The position numbers and the translations under genes were made by a program. From Plantago major (Eukaryota; Streptophyta; Magnoliopsida; Lamiales; Plantaginaceae), in contig CM048840.1 in assembly GCA_026545765.1 (NCBI GenBank), positions 82,922,877-82,986,876 on the forward strand: a DNA stretch of 64,000 nt, in the 5' to 3' direction. The notes beneath the pieces were generated by a model. That model was not told the DNA's origin, searched no databases, and worked only from the letters and a program-made list of their open reading frames with translations. Positions 1 to 11,409 of this stretch are shown piece after piece. The number at the start of each line of letters is the position of its first letter. The first letter of the stretch is position 1.

Positions 1-2005
1 CTCGTTAAGGCTCGAGCTCGATATGGTAAACGAGCCAAGCTCGAGCCTCATATTATGAACTAGACATGATAATAAAACGCCCCATAAACATATCCCTTAG
101 AGATAGTTTTTACCACCTTAAGGGGAGGATGATGGATAATGCTGGTAAAAAAAAAAAGTGTTTGATCCCCAAGTCAAACCAGAAGTTTAGACTTGTTAAA
201 TATGAGATACATCAAATAGATGTTCAAAAGGATGATGATGTATCATATATTATACCAGTTATATCTTTCAAAATTTTCGAGATATGTTCAACCATAAAAT
301 TTTATGATTTGACTGCTGACCCGCTATGTTCCAATTTTGAGGCATACAGAGTTACAGATCAGTGATATAATGGTATGTGTTGAACATTGAGATATCTTGC
401 CTATAGTATTAATGATCAATGCACCTGAAGTGCAATATATGTGGTTCCAAATACGTACAATATAGGAAAATGGCAAAATAAAGCAGTTAGTCATCTTGAA
501 GAGTATGATATGCCCATGAAAGGCACATATATCTGAATATTATTAGATGGCCTATATGAAATGAAATGGTACCTCCAAAATATTCAGATATCAATGATCA
601 GTACTGACTTGAAAATCTAGCAAAGAGATTTGTTATACCGGTATACATGGAACCGAGAAACTTTCCAAGCATATGCAAGATTTGATGGACATATATTATT
701 GGACATGTAAATGGGGATCTTACATGTAAGTCCATTTGATTACATCATGATGATGATAGAAAATGAGCTCATGGACTTGAAGTCCTTTTGATTTACGAAT
801 TTGAGATACGTAGGGTACCGTTGCATTATTGAGTCAATATTATGTGCATTTAGATACAGTGAAGTTCGTCATGCATAATATCTTTATTGTCATATCATTT
901 AGTAGGCTTAGGAGTCATTTGCATACACACATGATAATCGTGATCTTATATGTTACCAGTTAGTCACAACCCACAGGCTGTGGACATGAATAGTGACTGA
1001 TTTGACTTACAAGTAACATGATTTGAGATAATTCAATGAGGGGAGATATCATCCCCGCCAGTTAGTCCCTGAAGGAGACTAAAAGTACCATGTTAGCAAA
1101 CATGGATTAGATGAGAAAAGTTCTTGAAGAACTAATGTTTCATATATGAAACTTCTATACTCAACTTCACGTTGCTAAAATACAAATATGTATTCACCAC
1201 AGTGAAATACTGAACTATGAGATAAAAATTCTCAAGACTCGTGAAGAGTAGTATTGGTTACACCAATGTTAGCTACATCAGAAGTTTGAGCATGTATAGG
1301 AATTACAAGGATGACATATTGTTAACATTGAGATTAACATGGTCCAGAAGTACCTTTATCGGTCATATGTCAAATAAGAATTCAAATTCATAACTGTTGC
1401 ATCAGCTTGAATTTTAATATTACTTACTATACCTCCTGAAGAAGGTATGCGTTTACTTGTCAATTAAAGCGACATAGTAATCAAGCAACAATGATTAATT
1501 TTGCGCATTGCATGAGCAAAAGTTGCACTCTTTTTTCCTTTCTAGGTTTTTATCCCATTGGGTTTTTCCTAGTAAGGTTTTTAACGAGGCAACATCATAA
1601 GTGCATATAATCATCTCGATATCTCCATGATTGTGATCATTTGGATCTGAAGAAATTATATTCAAGTGTTCGGGAAATTCTTCTACATGAAGATAAAAGT
1701 ATACATCGACAAAGTTGTTCCCGCTCAAGACCTACAAGAAGAAGATCATATGCGAGTACAACATTTCTGCATATTTGATCATCAAATCACTTCCAACATC
1801 AGCACTTGATAAGTTGGCCTAGAAGATTGGAATGCATGGATTCGAAGATGTACAGTTATCTTCAATCAGGGAGTTGGTTACGCACTGCACTCTTTTTCCC
1901 TTGACTAAGTTTTTATCCCAATGGGGTTTTCTTAGCAAGGTTTTTAATGAGGCAGTATATCTCTCGCGTACCAACCATCACCACCTCATGTTCATTCAAG
2001 GGGAG
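1..2005 (+). pseudogene. Decayed internal region of a Tork-like Copia retrotransposon
   Basis: No long reading frame survives. The 3' end is recognisable: around 1782-1850 the + strand still reads as the C-terminal RNase H tail of Copia pol, with the remnant TKSLPTSALDKLA followed by KIGMHGFEDVQ, which matches the usual ending of Tork-type elements. A polypurine tract (about 1994-2005) and a 3' LTR follow directly. The part before about 1500 has no motif I can place and is assigned to the element only by position. The 5' LTR would lie outside the window. Confidence 0.6.
1527..1955 (+). repeat. Two copies of the Tork pre-polypurine motif
   Basis: A stretch of about 65 bp containing GTTTTTATCCCA, then GGGTTTTTCCTAGTAAGG, then TTTTTAA(C/T)GAGGCA occurs at about 1527-1592 and again at about 1886-1955. 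In Tork-type Copia elements this motif lies between the end of pol and the polypurine tract. Two copies suggest an internal duplication or two overlapping element remnants. Confidence 0.6.
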
Positions 2006-2028
2006 TGTTATGGATAAATGCACATGAG

Positions 2029-2160
2029 TTAGTGGATGAGAAGGTTAATGCATACATGGGTTAGTGGATGAGAAGGTTAATGCATACATGGGTTAGTGGA
2101 TGAGAGGAGTAATGCATACATGGGTTAGTGGATGAGAGGAGTAATGCATGCAAGTTAGTG
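2029..2160 (+). repeat. 32-bp tandem repeats in LTR U3
   Basis: The word TTAGTGGATGAGA recurs at 2029, 2061, 2093 and 2125 (period 32), with a shorter fifth copy at 2155. Each unit also carries TAATGCAT(A/G)CA. Repeats upstream of an LTR TATA box are often enhancer-like; that role is inferred. Confidence 0.85.
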
Positions 2161-2215
2161 GAGAAGTAATTGTCTCTTCATATACTATTAGTCCCTTGGT
2201 ATGCATTTTCTCTTG

Positions 2216-2223
2216 TATAAATA
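2216..2223 (+). promoter_or_regulatory. LTR TATA box
   Basis: TATAAATA lies about 55 bp downstream of the U3 tandem repeats inside the 3' LTR. It is the expected core promoter position for Copia transcription. Confidence 0.5.
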
Positions 2224-2313
2224 CCTACCATGTACTTCCATATTAACATAAGAATGAACTCTCCATTCTCTCCATTCTCTCTTCTATGCTTATTTATTAA
2301 TTTTCTTTTAACA

Positions 2314-3729
2314 AATATATAAAATTGAATGAATTGCCAAATAGCCTTCCACCAAAAAATATATCACAAACTAGACTTCTTTAAATTATAAATCTTTTTA
2401 TAACATCCTCTTTTACACATGAGATGCCTAGTTAATTTTTTTTTAATTTACTTTGTGTTTCATGTATTCAACTTTCCCACTATTTATGCCTAGCATTGTG
2501 CATTATTTTCTACATGTTCATCTTAAATTCTTTCGCGCATAAATTATAAAAAAGTACAATTTATATGTATATTACCTTCATCCTCTCCAAATTAAAGTTT
2601 ATTTTTGATATATACCAAGAGAAATGTTCAGTTATTAAAACACTTTTTTCCCTATCATTTATACATTATGAAAATCACTAAATCTTGGTTTTTAATTTAT
2701 TTTGAACTTTATAATAGTTTCTATGAAATTAAAAAAACCCGCATGAAATCCCCTCACATTATTTTGTTCACTAGTTACTAATGGTGGAATGCCCGTCAAA
2801 GTAAAGTAAAAAAGTTTGAAAACCAAATAAACTCTAGAAAAACATTTAAAAAAATGATCAAGTCAAAGTAAAGCTTCATTTTGTTTAAATAATTAACACA
2901 CATTAAATTCTTAATTTAGTTTAATAATAAAAGAAATACATAAAAATTCTCTATGTATAATTTTTTTTAAAAAAAACTAAAATTGTTCGTTAGGAATTAA
3001 CTTACTTATACAAGTGAGCCGGTTTGATTCAGACTTTTATAGGAACTTAGAGGGTTTTGTGCTATTTCTTAACTAAGAGATTTTGCGTGCTATTTCTCTT
3101 TTATTTCTTTTTTTTAATTTTTCGATAATTCCTGGATTTGTTTAAAGGAAATTCTTGGGGTTATTTATTGTTTGCCTCGATTAATACGGACGGGTTTTTA
3201 ATAGTAGGATTTAGTACTATTAGACATTAGTAATGACCACTATTATATCTTAATTTTCGTAAGATTACTAATTAATTAAACATTTTAATTATTTTGATTA
3301 CTATAGATGATAAGATTTGTACGTGAAATTTATATTCTTCAATGCACTTTAAGTTGGCTTTTGTTAAATGATTTTGTGACACTTTAAGTTGGCTTTTGAG
3401 ACATTTATCTCATTTGGTAAAGAAGGCTATAAAAGAAAGTATTTTTTGTAAAAGGCTAGTTTGGGATATAGTTTTTGGTAGAAGGCTATTTTGGCAATTC
3501 ATTCATATAAAATTACTTGATTATGGTAACTCAAAGTTTTTTAGTGTTAAATGAATTCACGATGCTACTCATATTATTAAAGTGCAACCTTATTTTTTAG
3601 GATCGATTCATATATGAATTTAATAAATAGGCGTGTTTGGAATAGAGTAATTTAAGGAGTAGAATGTAATACTCATCATACCACATCGGTTAAGATTCAA
3701 GAGCTAGTGGGACTAAGGGTATGTTAGTT
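2314..3729. other. AT-rich intergenic DNA, no gene seen
   Basis: The stretch is low-complexity and AT-rich with scattered homopolymers. I see no coding frame, RNA gene or element termini. It ends at the 9-bp target duplication ATGTTAGTT (3721-3729) of the Mutator-like element. Confidence 0.7.
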
Positions 3730-4178
3730 GGGTGTTTCTACGGTGAGATAGTAGTCGTACTACTTGTTAAAATGAAATAATAGTCGTACAATCATTGAGA
3801 TCTAATCTCAACCATTGATCTTGGGTACGACTACTCCTATTATGTACGACAACTCAAGGAGTAGTCATACTAGTTAATTGACAAATGTACCAATTTAATT
3901 ACTAATTAAAAAATTAAATTAAATTGATATAAAAATAAGTAATAATAACAAATAGTACTATTATTTAAGTTAAAGTGGGTTGAAATGGGCCGGGCCGGGC
4001 AAATCTTAAAAAGTGATCAAACCCACCTATGGGCGGCGGGCGGCCACCACCTCCGGCAACCGTCATCACCTCCGACGTCGGCGGCCGCCACCAAATCCGC
4101 GACCGGCCGTCCATCTGTGGACGGGCTCCGATGAATTTGTTAGTCTTTAATAAAAAAATAATTTAATGTGGTTAACAT

Positions 4179-4230
4179 GATTTAAACCCATGACCTCATG
4201 GTAATGATCAACAGTATTTAACCACTAGAT
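4179..4230 (-). other. tRNA-like A/B box stretch (left arm)
   Basis: On the minus strand a B-box-like GGTTTAAATC (complement near 4179-4188) lies about 35 nt downstream of an A-box-like TAGTGGTTAAAT (complement near 4217-4228). The same layout is mirrored at 11357-11409. No cloverleaf could be drawn, so this is not called a tRNA gene. Confidence 0.3.
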
Positions 4231-4300
4231 TAATAGAATTGTATGCTTGTATTCAGATTTTATATAACTTAATCCAAACATTGTTCCATGTTCTCCTATA

Positions 4301-4507
4301 CTCCTTTGGTCACTAAAACTTTTCACAAATTTAGTTTTTTTATGTACCATATATATAACATCATCCATTATAAAAAAAAAATAAAACAAAAAAAGGATAC
4401 TATCCCACTAAAAGTATCCATTTTCTTGCTTTATATTTATGTTAAATTTGCACCTAAAAGTATGCTTCAATCTTAATATATATATGATTTTTTTGGGACG
4501 GGAGGAA
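4301..4507. mobile_element. Stowaway-like MITE
   Basis: The left end CTCCTTTGGTCACTAAAA and the right end TTTTTGGGACGGGAGGAA are imperfect inverted copies of the Stowaway terminus (CTCCCTCCGTCCC type). TA dinucleotides flank both sides. It is about 207 bp and non-coding, and it lies inside the left arm of the Mutator-like element. Confidence 0.55.
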
Positions 4508-4905
4508 TACTTTATATTGGTCATATAGTATTCTATTTTCATCTTTTTTATATTGTTACTATCATTTGTCAAGCATACACATTCTCTTGATATATATACT
4601 TCATAAATCAATGTTAATTTAACATTACCTTTTATTTATTAAAATATTAAACATGAATATTTTTAAAAAGAAGTGTTACAACTCAATAACATATATACAT
4701 TTACAGTTTCAACTTGATCGAGTAATAAATGAAGTATAAAGTAGGTGAATTCAGGTCAAATTTAATTAGGGTCATTATGCATCGAATCATTTCGTGTCAA
4801 ATTGAATTGGATTATTTTGGATCTGGCGATACCGCCGAAGGTGGTGGTTACTTTCGGTCAATGGTTTTGGACCCAACCTGGTCCAAGCAATATTGAACTA
4901 AAGTA

Positions 4906-4928
4906 GTGTTGTTGTTGTTGTTGTTGTT
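4906..4928. repeat. (GTT)n microsatellite
   Basis: About seven GTT units in a row, followed by a T-rich run. Confidence 0.85.
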
Positions 4929-6525
4929 TTATTTGTATATGAAAAATTATATAGTCAAAATTTGATATCTTCTATTAATAATTATATTGGTCAATTAACT
5001 AGTACAACTACTCTTGTTGTCGCACTCAATAAGAGTAGTCGTGCTCAAAATCGACGGTCGAGATTAAATCTTAACGTATGAGTTCTTTTTATCGAGTTCC
5101 GGGTCAATGTTCAGATGGTTGGCCTTCATATTTTCGTGTCGGATTCGGATTTCGGGTCTGGAAAGTCAGGTTTGCTACTATAATGAAACTGAATGAATGT
5201 AGTGAATATATAAACTTAAATTGAGCATGAAACTAAATATCTTTTATTATTAATAAAGTGCAACGAGCACGATACACGTATTATTGCGGCATTTAAAATC
5301 GTTAATTAATGCCACAAAAAGTAGAAAATTTTCATATATATAAAATAAAAATGTAAACAAAGGAGGAAATGGAGAAGACAGATTGAAAATTTTATTATTT
5401 CCTAAATCACTTAATTTTCATTACAATTGATTAAAGATCTAAATGACGATTTAAATTTTGTGGATTTATTATCCTCAACTTCATGAATCATGATCATCGA
5501 CTCGATTTTGAATGACTAAGTCGTTATTGCTTCCAAATTTTACTTTTTGTATTTATTACATGTATTTTATTCATAACTAGATAGGCTATTTATATTTGAT
5601 TTTTTTACATCGTATAATAATTTGTAGTGGTAACTTTTAAAATGGAACTATTGTTGAAAATTGGTCATTCAAGCGAGGAGTCGGGAGCATTTATGTGTAA
5701 AATCGAAAATTAAATCTTTTAGGAAAAAAAAACTACATTTATAGGAAAATATTTACAATATATTATATGACATGTACAGTAAGTGTTATGCTTCAACAAC
5801 TTGAAAAAATAAAACTGGAAGAACCGGACATTCAACCTATAAAGTTGTAATTATGTTTTTAGTTGAGCGGATAAGGATGACATTCATAAACTTGAGCGCT
5901 TGGGTTTGTAGCCCATTTTATCCATTTTTTCCTCATTTATTTTATGTCAATTTCTCAATTTTGTCTAATGTATCATACTAGTAAATGGCCCGTCGATACT
6001 CGACGGGGAAAGTATATAAATTATGTTAGAAAAATGTATCTCAATTTACAAACATATAAATTTTACAATGTTTCAGAACCCATGATCCAAAGGTATCACC
6101 GTTTCATACAAAGTCATTCTACTTTTGTAAAAAGTAAAAGAAGTTTTTATAATGAAATCACACACATATTAAATACTCATGGAGTTCATGGAGTATCATA
6201 TTTAAATATAATATTATTTCATAATTTGTATATGCTACTTTAAACACCAAGTATTATTTTCATACCATATGTGTCACTCTATTTTTCGCATCAATAGTTT
6301 AAGTAAAGACCCTACCACATTTATATTAGATAGGTCTGGGTCCAGATTCTACCCTTTTTAAAATTAGACAATGCAATTTGAATATTTTAAAAGGGTCCAG
6401 GTCCAAACCATGAACATAAATGGGTCTGAATGGTAAAAAAAAAGATAGATTTTAGTGGAGGGCTGTGAACTTGCAAAGTTGTTGTTTATAAAGCACATCA
6501 ATCATAAATTGTACCCAACATTTAC

Positions 6526-6652
6526 ATGAGAGACGACGAATAAGTTTTAAGGGATGGTAAATAAAGCATGAGAGACAGCGAATAAAGTAGGAAATAAAGT
6601 GAGTAAAATATGAGAGATAGTGAATAAAGTATGAGAGATGGTTAATAAAGTG
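6526..6652 (+). repeat. Degenerate short tandem repeats
   Basis: Variants of ATGAGAGA followed by (G)AATAAAGT recur about five times at irregular spacing. They are simple AT-rich repeats within the candidate Helitron. Confidence 0.6.
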
Positions 6653-7440
6653 GTGGAGAGATTTTCCTTAATCGAGGAAAAGTTGAAATCGGGACATCCC
6701 GAAATGGAATGTGAGAAGTTGAACCCGTAATGGAGGGAGGATAGAGTTTTGCATGTTTATGTGAAACTAATATGATTCTTTACATGTTTCAGTAGAAATC
6801 CTTTTGGGTTGCCCCCAAAATAATTCTTCATCAATATTATTCTTGACATGTTTTGGTGAAATTTTTTCTGGGCCAGCTGAGATGGCACCAAAAATTATCA
6901 TTTGAACTAACATAAACTATGTTGTGGCCTGATCGATGTAGTGTTTGAGTCTTGTTACACGGGTACGACACAGTTTGCGGTAGATATCCCACCCCGACAC
7001 AATTATTTTAAACGGGATTGTGCAGGATAGAGTAGAAATGTCTTGAATGAAATACTAAAATACTATGTGTATTTGTTTTTAGGATTTTATGATATATTTC
7101 ATATTAATTTGTGCAACCAAGAAATAAGTATGAATGTATTAAAAAAATTGACATCGGGTATGGATTCGGCCCAACCCTAAAATCCAAGCCCAAGTCTAGT
7201 TCTGCATTTTAGAATCCCGTACGGACTCGGACTCTAATCAACTAAACGGGTCTATGTAGGGTCTGGGTGCACATTATGACCAGTAAGTGTAAGTCCATTA
7301 GTGTAGTGAATCTAGAAAATACAACATATAACTAACATTAGCTTAATACGGGTGAGGAAGGTGGATGTCGACGTGAAAGTGAGATATTGTCGCTGGCTCT
7401 TATTTATCGCCATAGCAATTCAAAATGATATATGGATGAT

Positions 7441-8060
7441 CTCGTAATGCTTCATCGTATTGTTGGCTAGAGTGGTTACTCATGTACTGCTCTTCGAGAG
7501 ATATACTGACCCAAAAATCAACACATTTCATTGTATGCACACTGGGAGAATATATGTGTGTCTTATTCAAGATTTCTAATATTGTTCCAAAGCAAGCAGG
7601 CTTAATTATAGAGTTCTTATGGATGAATTTTCGAAAAGAAAAGTGCACCATACTGGTATGGTAGCGTTCTCTATCAATTTAAAATATCTAAAATTTTGGA
7701 GCATTACATTCACCCACTGTTAAATTAAGCAACGTCCCCGTCATGCAATGTATATGTTCAATCATGATACCATTTATAACACACATTCCCATGTGGGTCA
7801 GACCCAACATTGTTACTCTTGATATGCTCTTCCCATGATATCTTCTATAATGTTGACCCCACAAATCAACACGCACATATCCTTTCTCGCGTACTATGTT
7901 GTCACTCGTGTGCACAAAGATATAGTGGATCACCTACCCGTAGAGCAAGCACGCCTAACTTTGAGCCTCCTGGGTGGATTCCCGGTTATAGGGCTGCACC
8001 TTAATGGTAGAAGTAGCATTCTCAATACCTTTAAACTCTCCAAAACTTAATGGTGTTACA
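7441..8060 (-). mobile_element. Old Cassandra TRIM with two 5S-like LTRs
   Basis: On the minus strand a 5' LTR runs from TGTAACACCA (8060) to GTTATA (about 7775). A tiny internal domain starts TGGTATCA (initiator-Met primer site), and a 3' LTR begins TGTAATGCTCC at 7708 and fades near 7441. Each LTR carries a 5S-rRNA-like box: CTCAAAGTTAGGCGTGCTTG in one and a more decayed AATTAAGCCTGCTTG in the other. Beyond the box both align with the cleaner Cassandra LTR at 27.4/57.9 kb, for example GGAATCCA before the box and CATGAGTAACCA after it. Cassandra elements encode no protein. Short open frames here are incidental. Confidence 0.75.
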
Positions 8061-8894
8061 ACTATCAAAACCGAATGGGGATTTGGTCTCTTGAGATTGG
8101 ATCGTCATCATCATAAGAATGAAAAGTTTTTTCACTACATTGATTTTACATATCATTTTTGCCTCGATGATATGTTTTTTTCAGAAATTAGTAACTATGA
8201 GTCTTGTGTCCTTCCACAACTCGGAAGTCTAATCAATATTTGCATCATCATGATTATACATCCATTGAACCTTGAGCACTCAAGGACTGTTGTGAAAACA
8301 TCCCCTTGACAACTCTCAACACCATTCACCTTTGTAATGATATCCCTACTCAAGTAATTACACATTCATCGGGCATCTTCGACATAACAAATTGATTATT
8401 AATCTCATCAACTACATCATTAGTCGATGCGAGAGAAAAACCGATGATGAGAAATATTTTGAGTGAATTCGTTTAAATGATCCAGTAATGGTATATATGT
8501 GCTATCATAATTGTTGAAATAGGATTACTCATTTCCCAAATAAGTATATCATTGAGAATATCATATCAACATCACCATCGTTTTATAATTTTTATTCCTC
8601 AAATCCCCATTGCTGACATGCAGTATCCGCTTAGCAAATTCTTGCGTCTCTTAAATCTCAATATATGACGAACCAGACTGAAATGATTTTAATATGACAT
8701 TCGAAAGCTTCTTTAAAGGATTGGGGCTCGACGGGGCAAAGAGACAAAAACTCAATGGGGTTGCTGAAAACCTTTTTTACCTTTTTTTTTTGTTGAAAGC
8801 CTTCTTTCACCCTTATTAATATGAAGTTGCACTTAAGAGCATTGTAATTTTTATTTTCAAATAATATATTTTTTTAAAAATTAATGTGATATAA

Positions 8895-9010
8895 TTTTTT
8901 TTTTTTTCGGATGACGTTGGGAACCCGCAATCGCTAGCCTTCAGGTGCGCATTGAGTAAACCCCACGGGCTCACATAATAGACTGCCAACCACGGAAGCC
9001 AAGTTGAACC
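8895..9010 (-). mobile_element. SINE-like fragment with poly-A tail
   Basis: On the minus strand a ~110-bp unique part includes GTGAGCCCGTGGGGTTTACT and the B-box-like GCGGGTTCCCAAC, then ends in a run of A (T run at 8895-8907 on +). I have seen this kind of sequence dispersed in plant genomes. Without a second copy or a target duplication the class is a guess. Confidence 0.35.
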
Positions 9011-10424
9011 GCATTGAAATGAAATGAAGAATGAAGTTTGAAAGGAAATGAGAAAAGAAAATGAAAAGTGAATTGAAAGAAATGATATTTAGAGTTGCAG
9101 TGAATGAATGCTGACGTGAACATTTCATACAGTTACAATTGTTGGAGATGGTCTTCATTTGCATATGGTTTTCTTGATGTAGTAAGAGTTGAATTAGCAA
9201 ATCAAGCAAATTTTCTATGTAAAAAGAAGAAAAGAGAAAAAAACTTAATCAAACATGTTATGTCCACAATCAACATAAGAAAATATTTTTCGCTTAAACA
9301 TTTTTTGGTGGAAAGCTTTATTAGTAATAATTTATTAGAATTATTAGACATAAAAGTCTATTTTTGTTTTTAAATAATTATTGCCAAAATATAAAATGAA
9401 AAACTTTAAAAAATAGCATGATAAGAATTAAGAAAAATGTTCATGCCCTTTTAGGTTATTTTACAAAATTCCAGCTAGCTTATAAGATAATTTACTAAAC
9501 AATTACAGCAAATTAGCTAGCTTATCAACTACCTAATCGGTACCAGTTAGCTTAGCAGCTATCATCTACATTTAGTTTTGTTAAACATAGCCTAAGTAGG
9601 TATAATCTTAAAATATGAAATTAGATGTTTTGTGTGCTTCAAGCACTAAAAAGTAGAAATGCTAAATAAAATAATTATCTCGTATCATAGCCAACCATCA
9701 AAAATATTACTTCTTTAATTATTAATTTGAATATCAAAGCCCCTGAGTTTATACTTAAATTAGTTTTTTTTCATGCCTTAAAACAAAAGAATGGCAAAAA
9801 TGATACTTGCAAACACAACCTGAATGATATTCTACTCAAATTATGAAAATTCGTTTTGACTGATCAAATAAAGTGCTTCTTTCATCTGTTTTGCCATTTT
9901 ACTTTCATGTTATTTGAAATAATATATCTTCCAATTCCTTTATTTGTACCTGTTTATGTGCCTTTTCTTCCACTTATTTACTTACGGCATATAATAGTTT
10001 TTTTAACTAAAAAAATCAATGTTATAATGCATAACGAGCTGTTTGGCATGTAACTTTAACTAAGAGAATTTCAATGAGGTATGAATGATGATTAATAATT
10101 AATTAAATTTTAATTGAATTGTGAAAATTTGTGTTTGGTGTAGAATTAAGATTTTATAGAGTTTTATAATTGTTGTGAGTTTTAATTGATTAGTGACTCA
10201 ATTAAAAAAATACAACTATTATGTAAAACAAAAATGGTAAGGCCAAATAAGTAAATATGTTCGACTCAATTAAAATGGGTTGTTAATTGTGTGCCAAACA
10301 TTACATATGGTTGTAAGAAAATGACTAATTAACATTACAGTTATAAATCAGTACATGAAATAAAATGACAAACATTACAGTTATAATCAGAAATATTACG
10401 GGCTTTTAGTTAAAATTATCAATG

Positions 10425-10425
<1 letters not shown>

Positions 10426-10494
<69 letters not shown>
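10426..10494. repeat. (TA)n microsatellite
   Basis: About 69 bp of uninterrupted TA units inside the candidate Helitron. Confidence 0.95.
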
Positions 10495-10496
<2 letters not shown>

Positions 10497-11356
10497 CATA
10501 AAATGTTAACTCATATATAAATCATTATTGATATTGTTAAAAACGTAATAATTATACTTAAGCATATTAATCCGTCCAACAAACCTCGAATAATGGAAAA
10601 CTTAAAACCAAGAAATAGATTTACACTTGAAAAAATTAATTAACATTCTATCTCATATTAAATAAATAAATATGGTAGATCACAAAATCAAAACGTAAAA
10701 GTAAACACAATTAATTGAATTAACTAAATAGCTAGAATGATTTTCCAAAAGTAGCACTTTCCTTTCATGACACCAAGTTGATAAAATCAGGACCAATCAA
10801 AATATTTCATTAGGACAACTATAATAAATATTGACCAATAGGAATTGAGGATTTTGCCAAATATTTGAATGACTTGGACAATCTAGAATGGCTCCAATCC
10901 TTTTTTGCTTAATGTATTATATAGATTTATATTCTAGTATTTGATAACATCCCTTTACTTTTGTTTCATTTCTATATTCTTCAGAAATATAAAATTTTCT
11001 CAAAATATCAAGTCGTTTTCGTACAATATATATGTGTGTTACGATCTAGTGTCAAAATGGTTATTAGAGATTTTATGACCAATTTGATAGTTGATGATGA
11101 ACATGCATGGAAAAAATCTTGTACAAAAGTAAAACAAAAAAAAAGCGCAAAAAAATCCCTACTTTTGTTAGGTGTAATCTAAAACAAAACAAAAAAGAAC
11201 AAAACAAATCGATACTAAACAATAATTCTTGGATAAAAAACAAACATAAGTGTTTTGTTATGGATATTAATGGAGTTGTTATTCTCTTTTTGTTGGTTAG
11301 GATAAAAATATAACTACTATATTTTTATAGTTAAATAGTAGACATGCAATTACTTG

Positions 11357-11409
11357 TAGCATGATGGTAAATGTGTAAGTGTCAATCTATTAGGTGTAGA
11401 GTTCGAAAC
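11357..11409 (+). other. tRNA-like A/B box stretch (right arm)
   Basis: TAGCATGATGG resembles a pol III A box and GTTCGAAAC, 33 nt later, matches a B box. The surroundings do not fold as a tRNA by eye. The GC-rich block at 11468-11518 follows, as in the mirrored left arm at 4.0-4.2 kb. It may be a tRNA- or SINE-derived piece captured by the Mutator-like element. Confidence 0.35.

Larger units (their letters stand above)
2006..2313 (+). repeat. 3' LTR (Tork-like Copia)
   Basis: The segment begins TGTTATGGATAA directly after the polypurine tract TTCAAGGGGAG and ends TTTTAACA, giving TG...CA termini. It contains a tandem-repeat U3 block and a TATA box. The length of 308 bp suits a small Copia LTR. 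The partner LTR is outside the window, so the boundaries rest on the termini and the tract alone. Confidence 0.7.
3790..5090. repeat. Inner inverted repeat pair of the Mutator-like element
   Basis: About 3790-3905 matches the reverse complement of about 4975-5090. Shared words include GAGATTA(G/A)ATCT and ACTAGTTAATTGAC, plus variants of GTACGACTACTC. The pair would fold into a stem of roughly 110 bp with a 1.07-kb loop. The match fades outside about 3788 and 5077, so this is internal to the 8-kb element and does not mark its ends. Confidence 0.7.
5978..10925 (-). mobile_element. Candidate non-autonomous Helitron
   Basis: Read on the minus strand, the 3' terminus is a perfect 8-bp hairpin (CCCGTCGA, loop of 3, TCGACGGG; + coordinates 5989-6007), ten nucleotides before a terminal CTAG at 5981-5978 followed by T. 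That is the Helitron 3' signature. The proposed 5' terminus is TCTATATAATAC at 10925, preceded by A. Just inside it are the words CCTATTGGTC and GATTGGTC, also seen inside the 5' end of the second Helitron at 26.7 kb. No Rep/helicase coding is visible. The 3' end is strong; the 5' end is less certain. Confidence 0.55.

Noticed and set aside
1-60. CTCGAG/GAGCTCG-rich start as a distinct repeat
   Set aside because: It is too short and cut by the window edge to assign.
7400-7651. Minus-strand 83-codon ORF as a protein gene
   Set aside because: It lies entirely in a Cassandra LTR, which does not encode protein.
8820-9165. Harbinger-like MITE with AAGAGCATTG and GGAGATGGTCTT ends
   Set aside because: The ends match loosely and no clean 3-bp TTA/TAA duplication on both sides was established.
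11357-11409. tRNA gene call
   Set aside because: A and B box words are present, but I could not draw acceptor and anticodon stems, and no terminator T-run is suitably placed.
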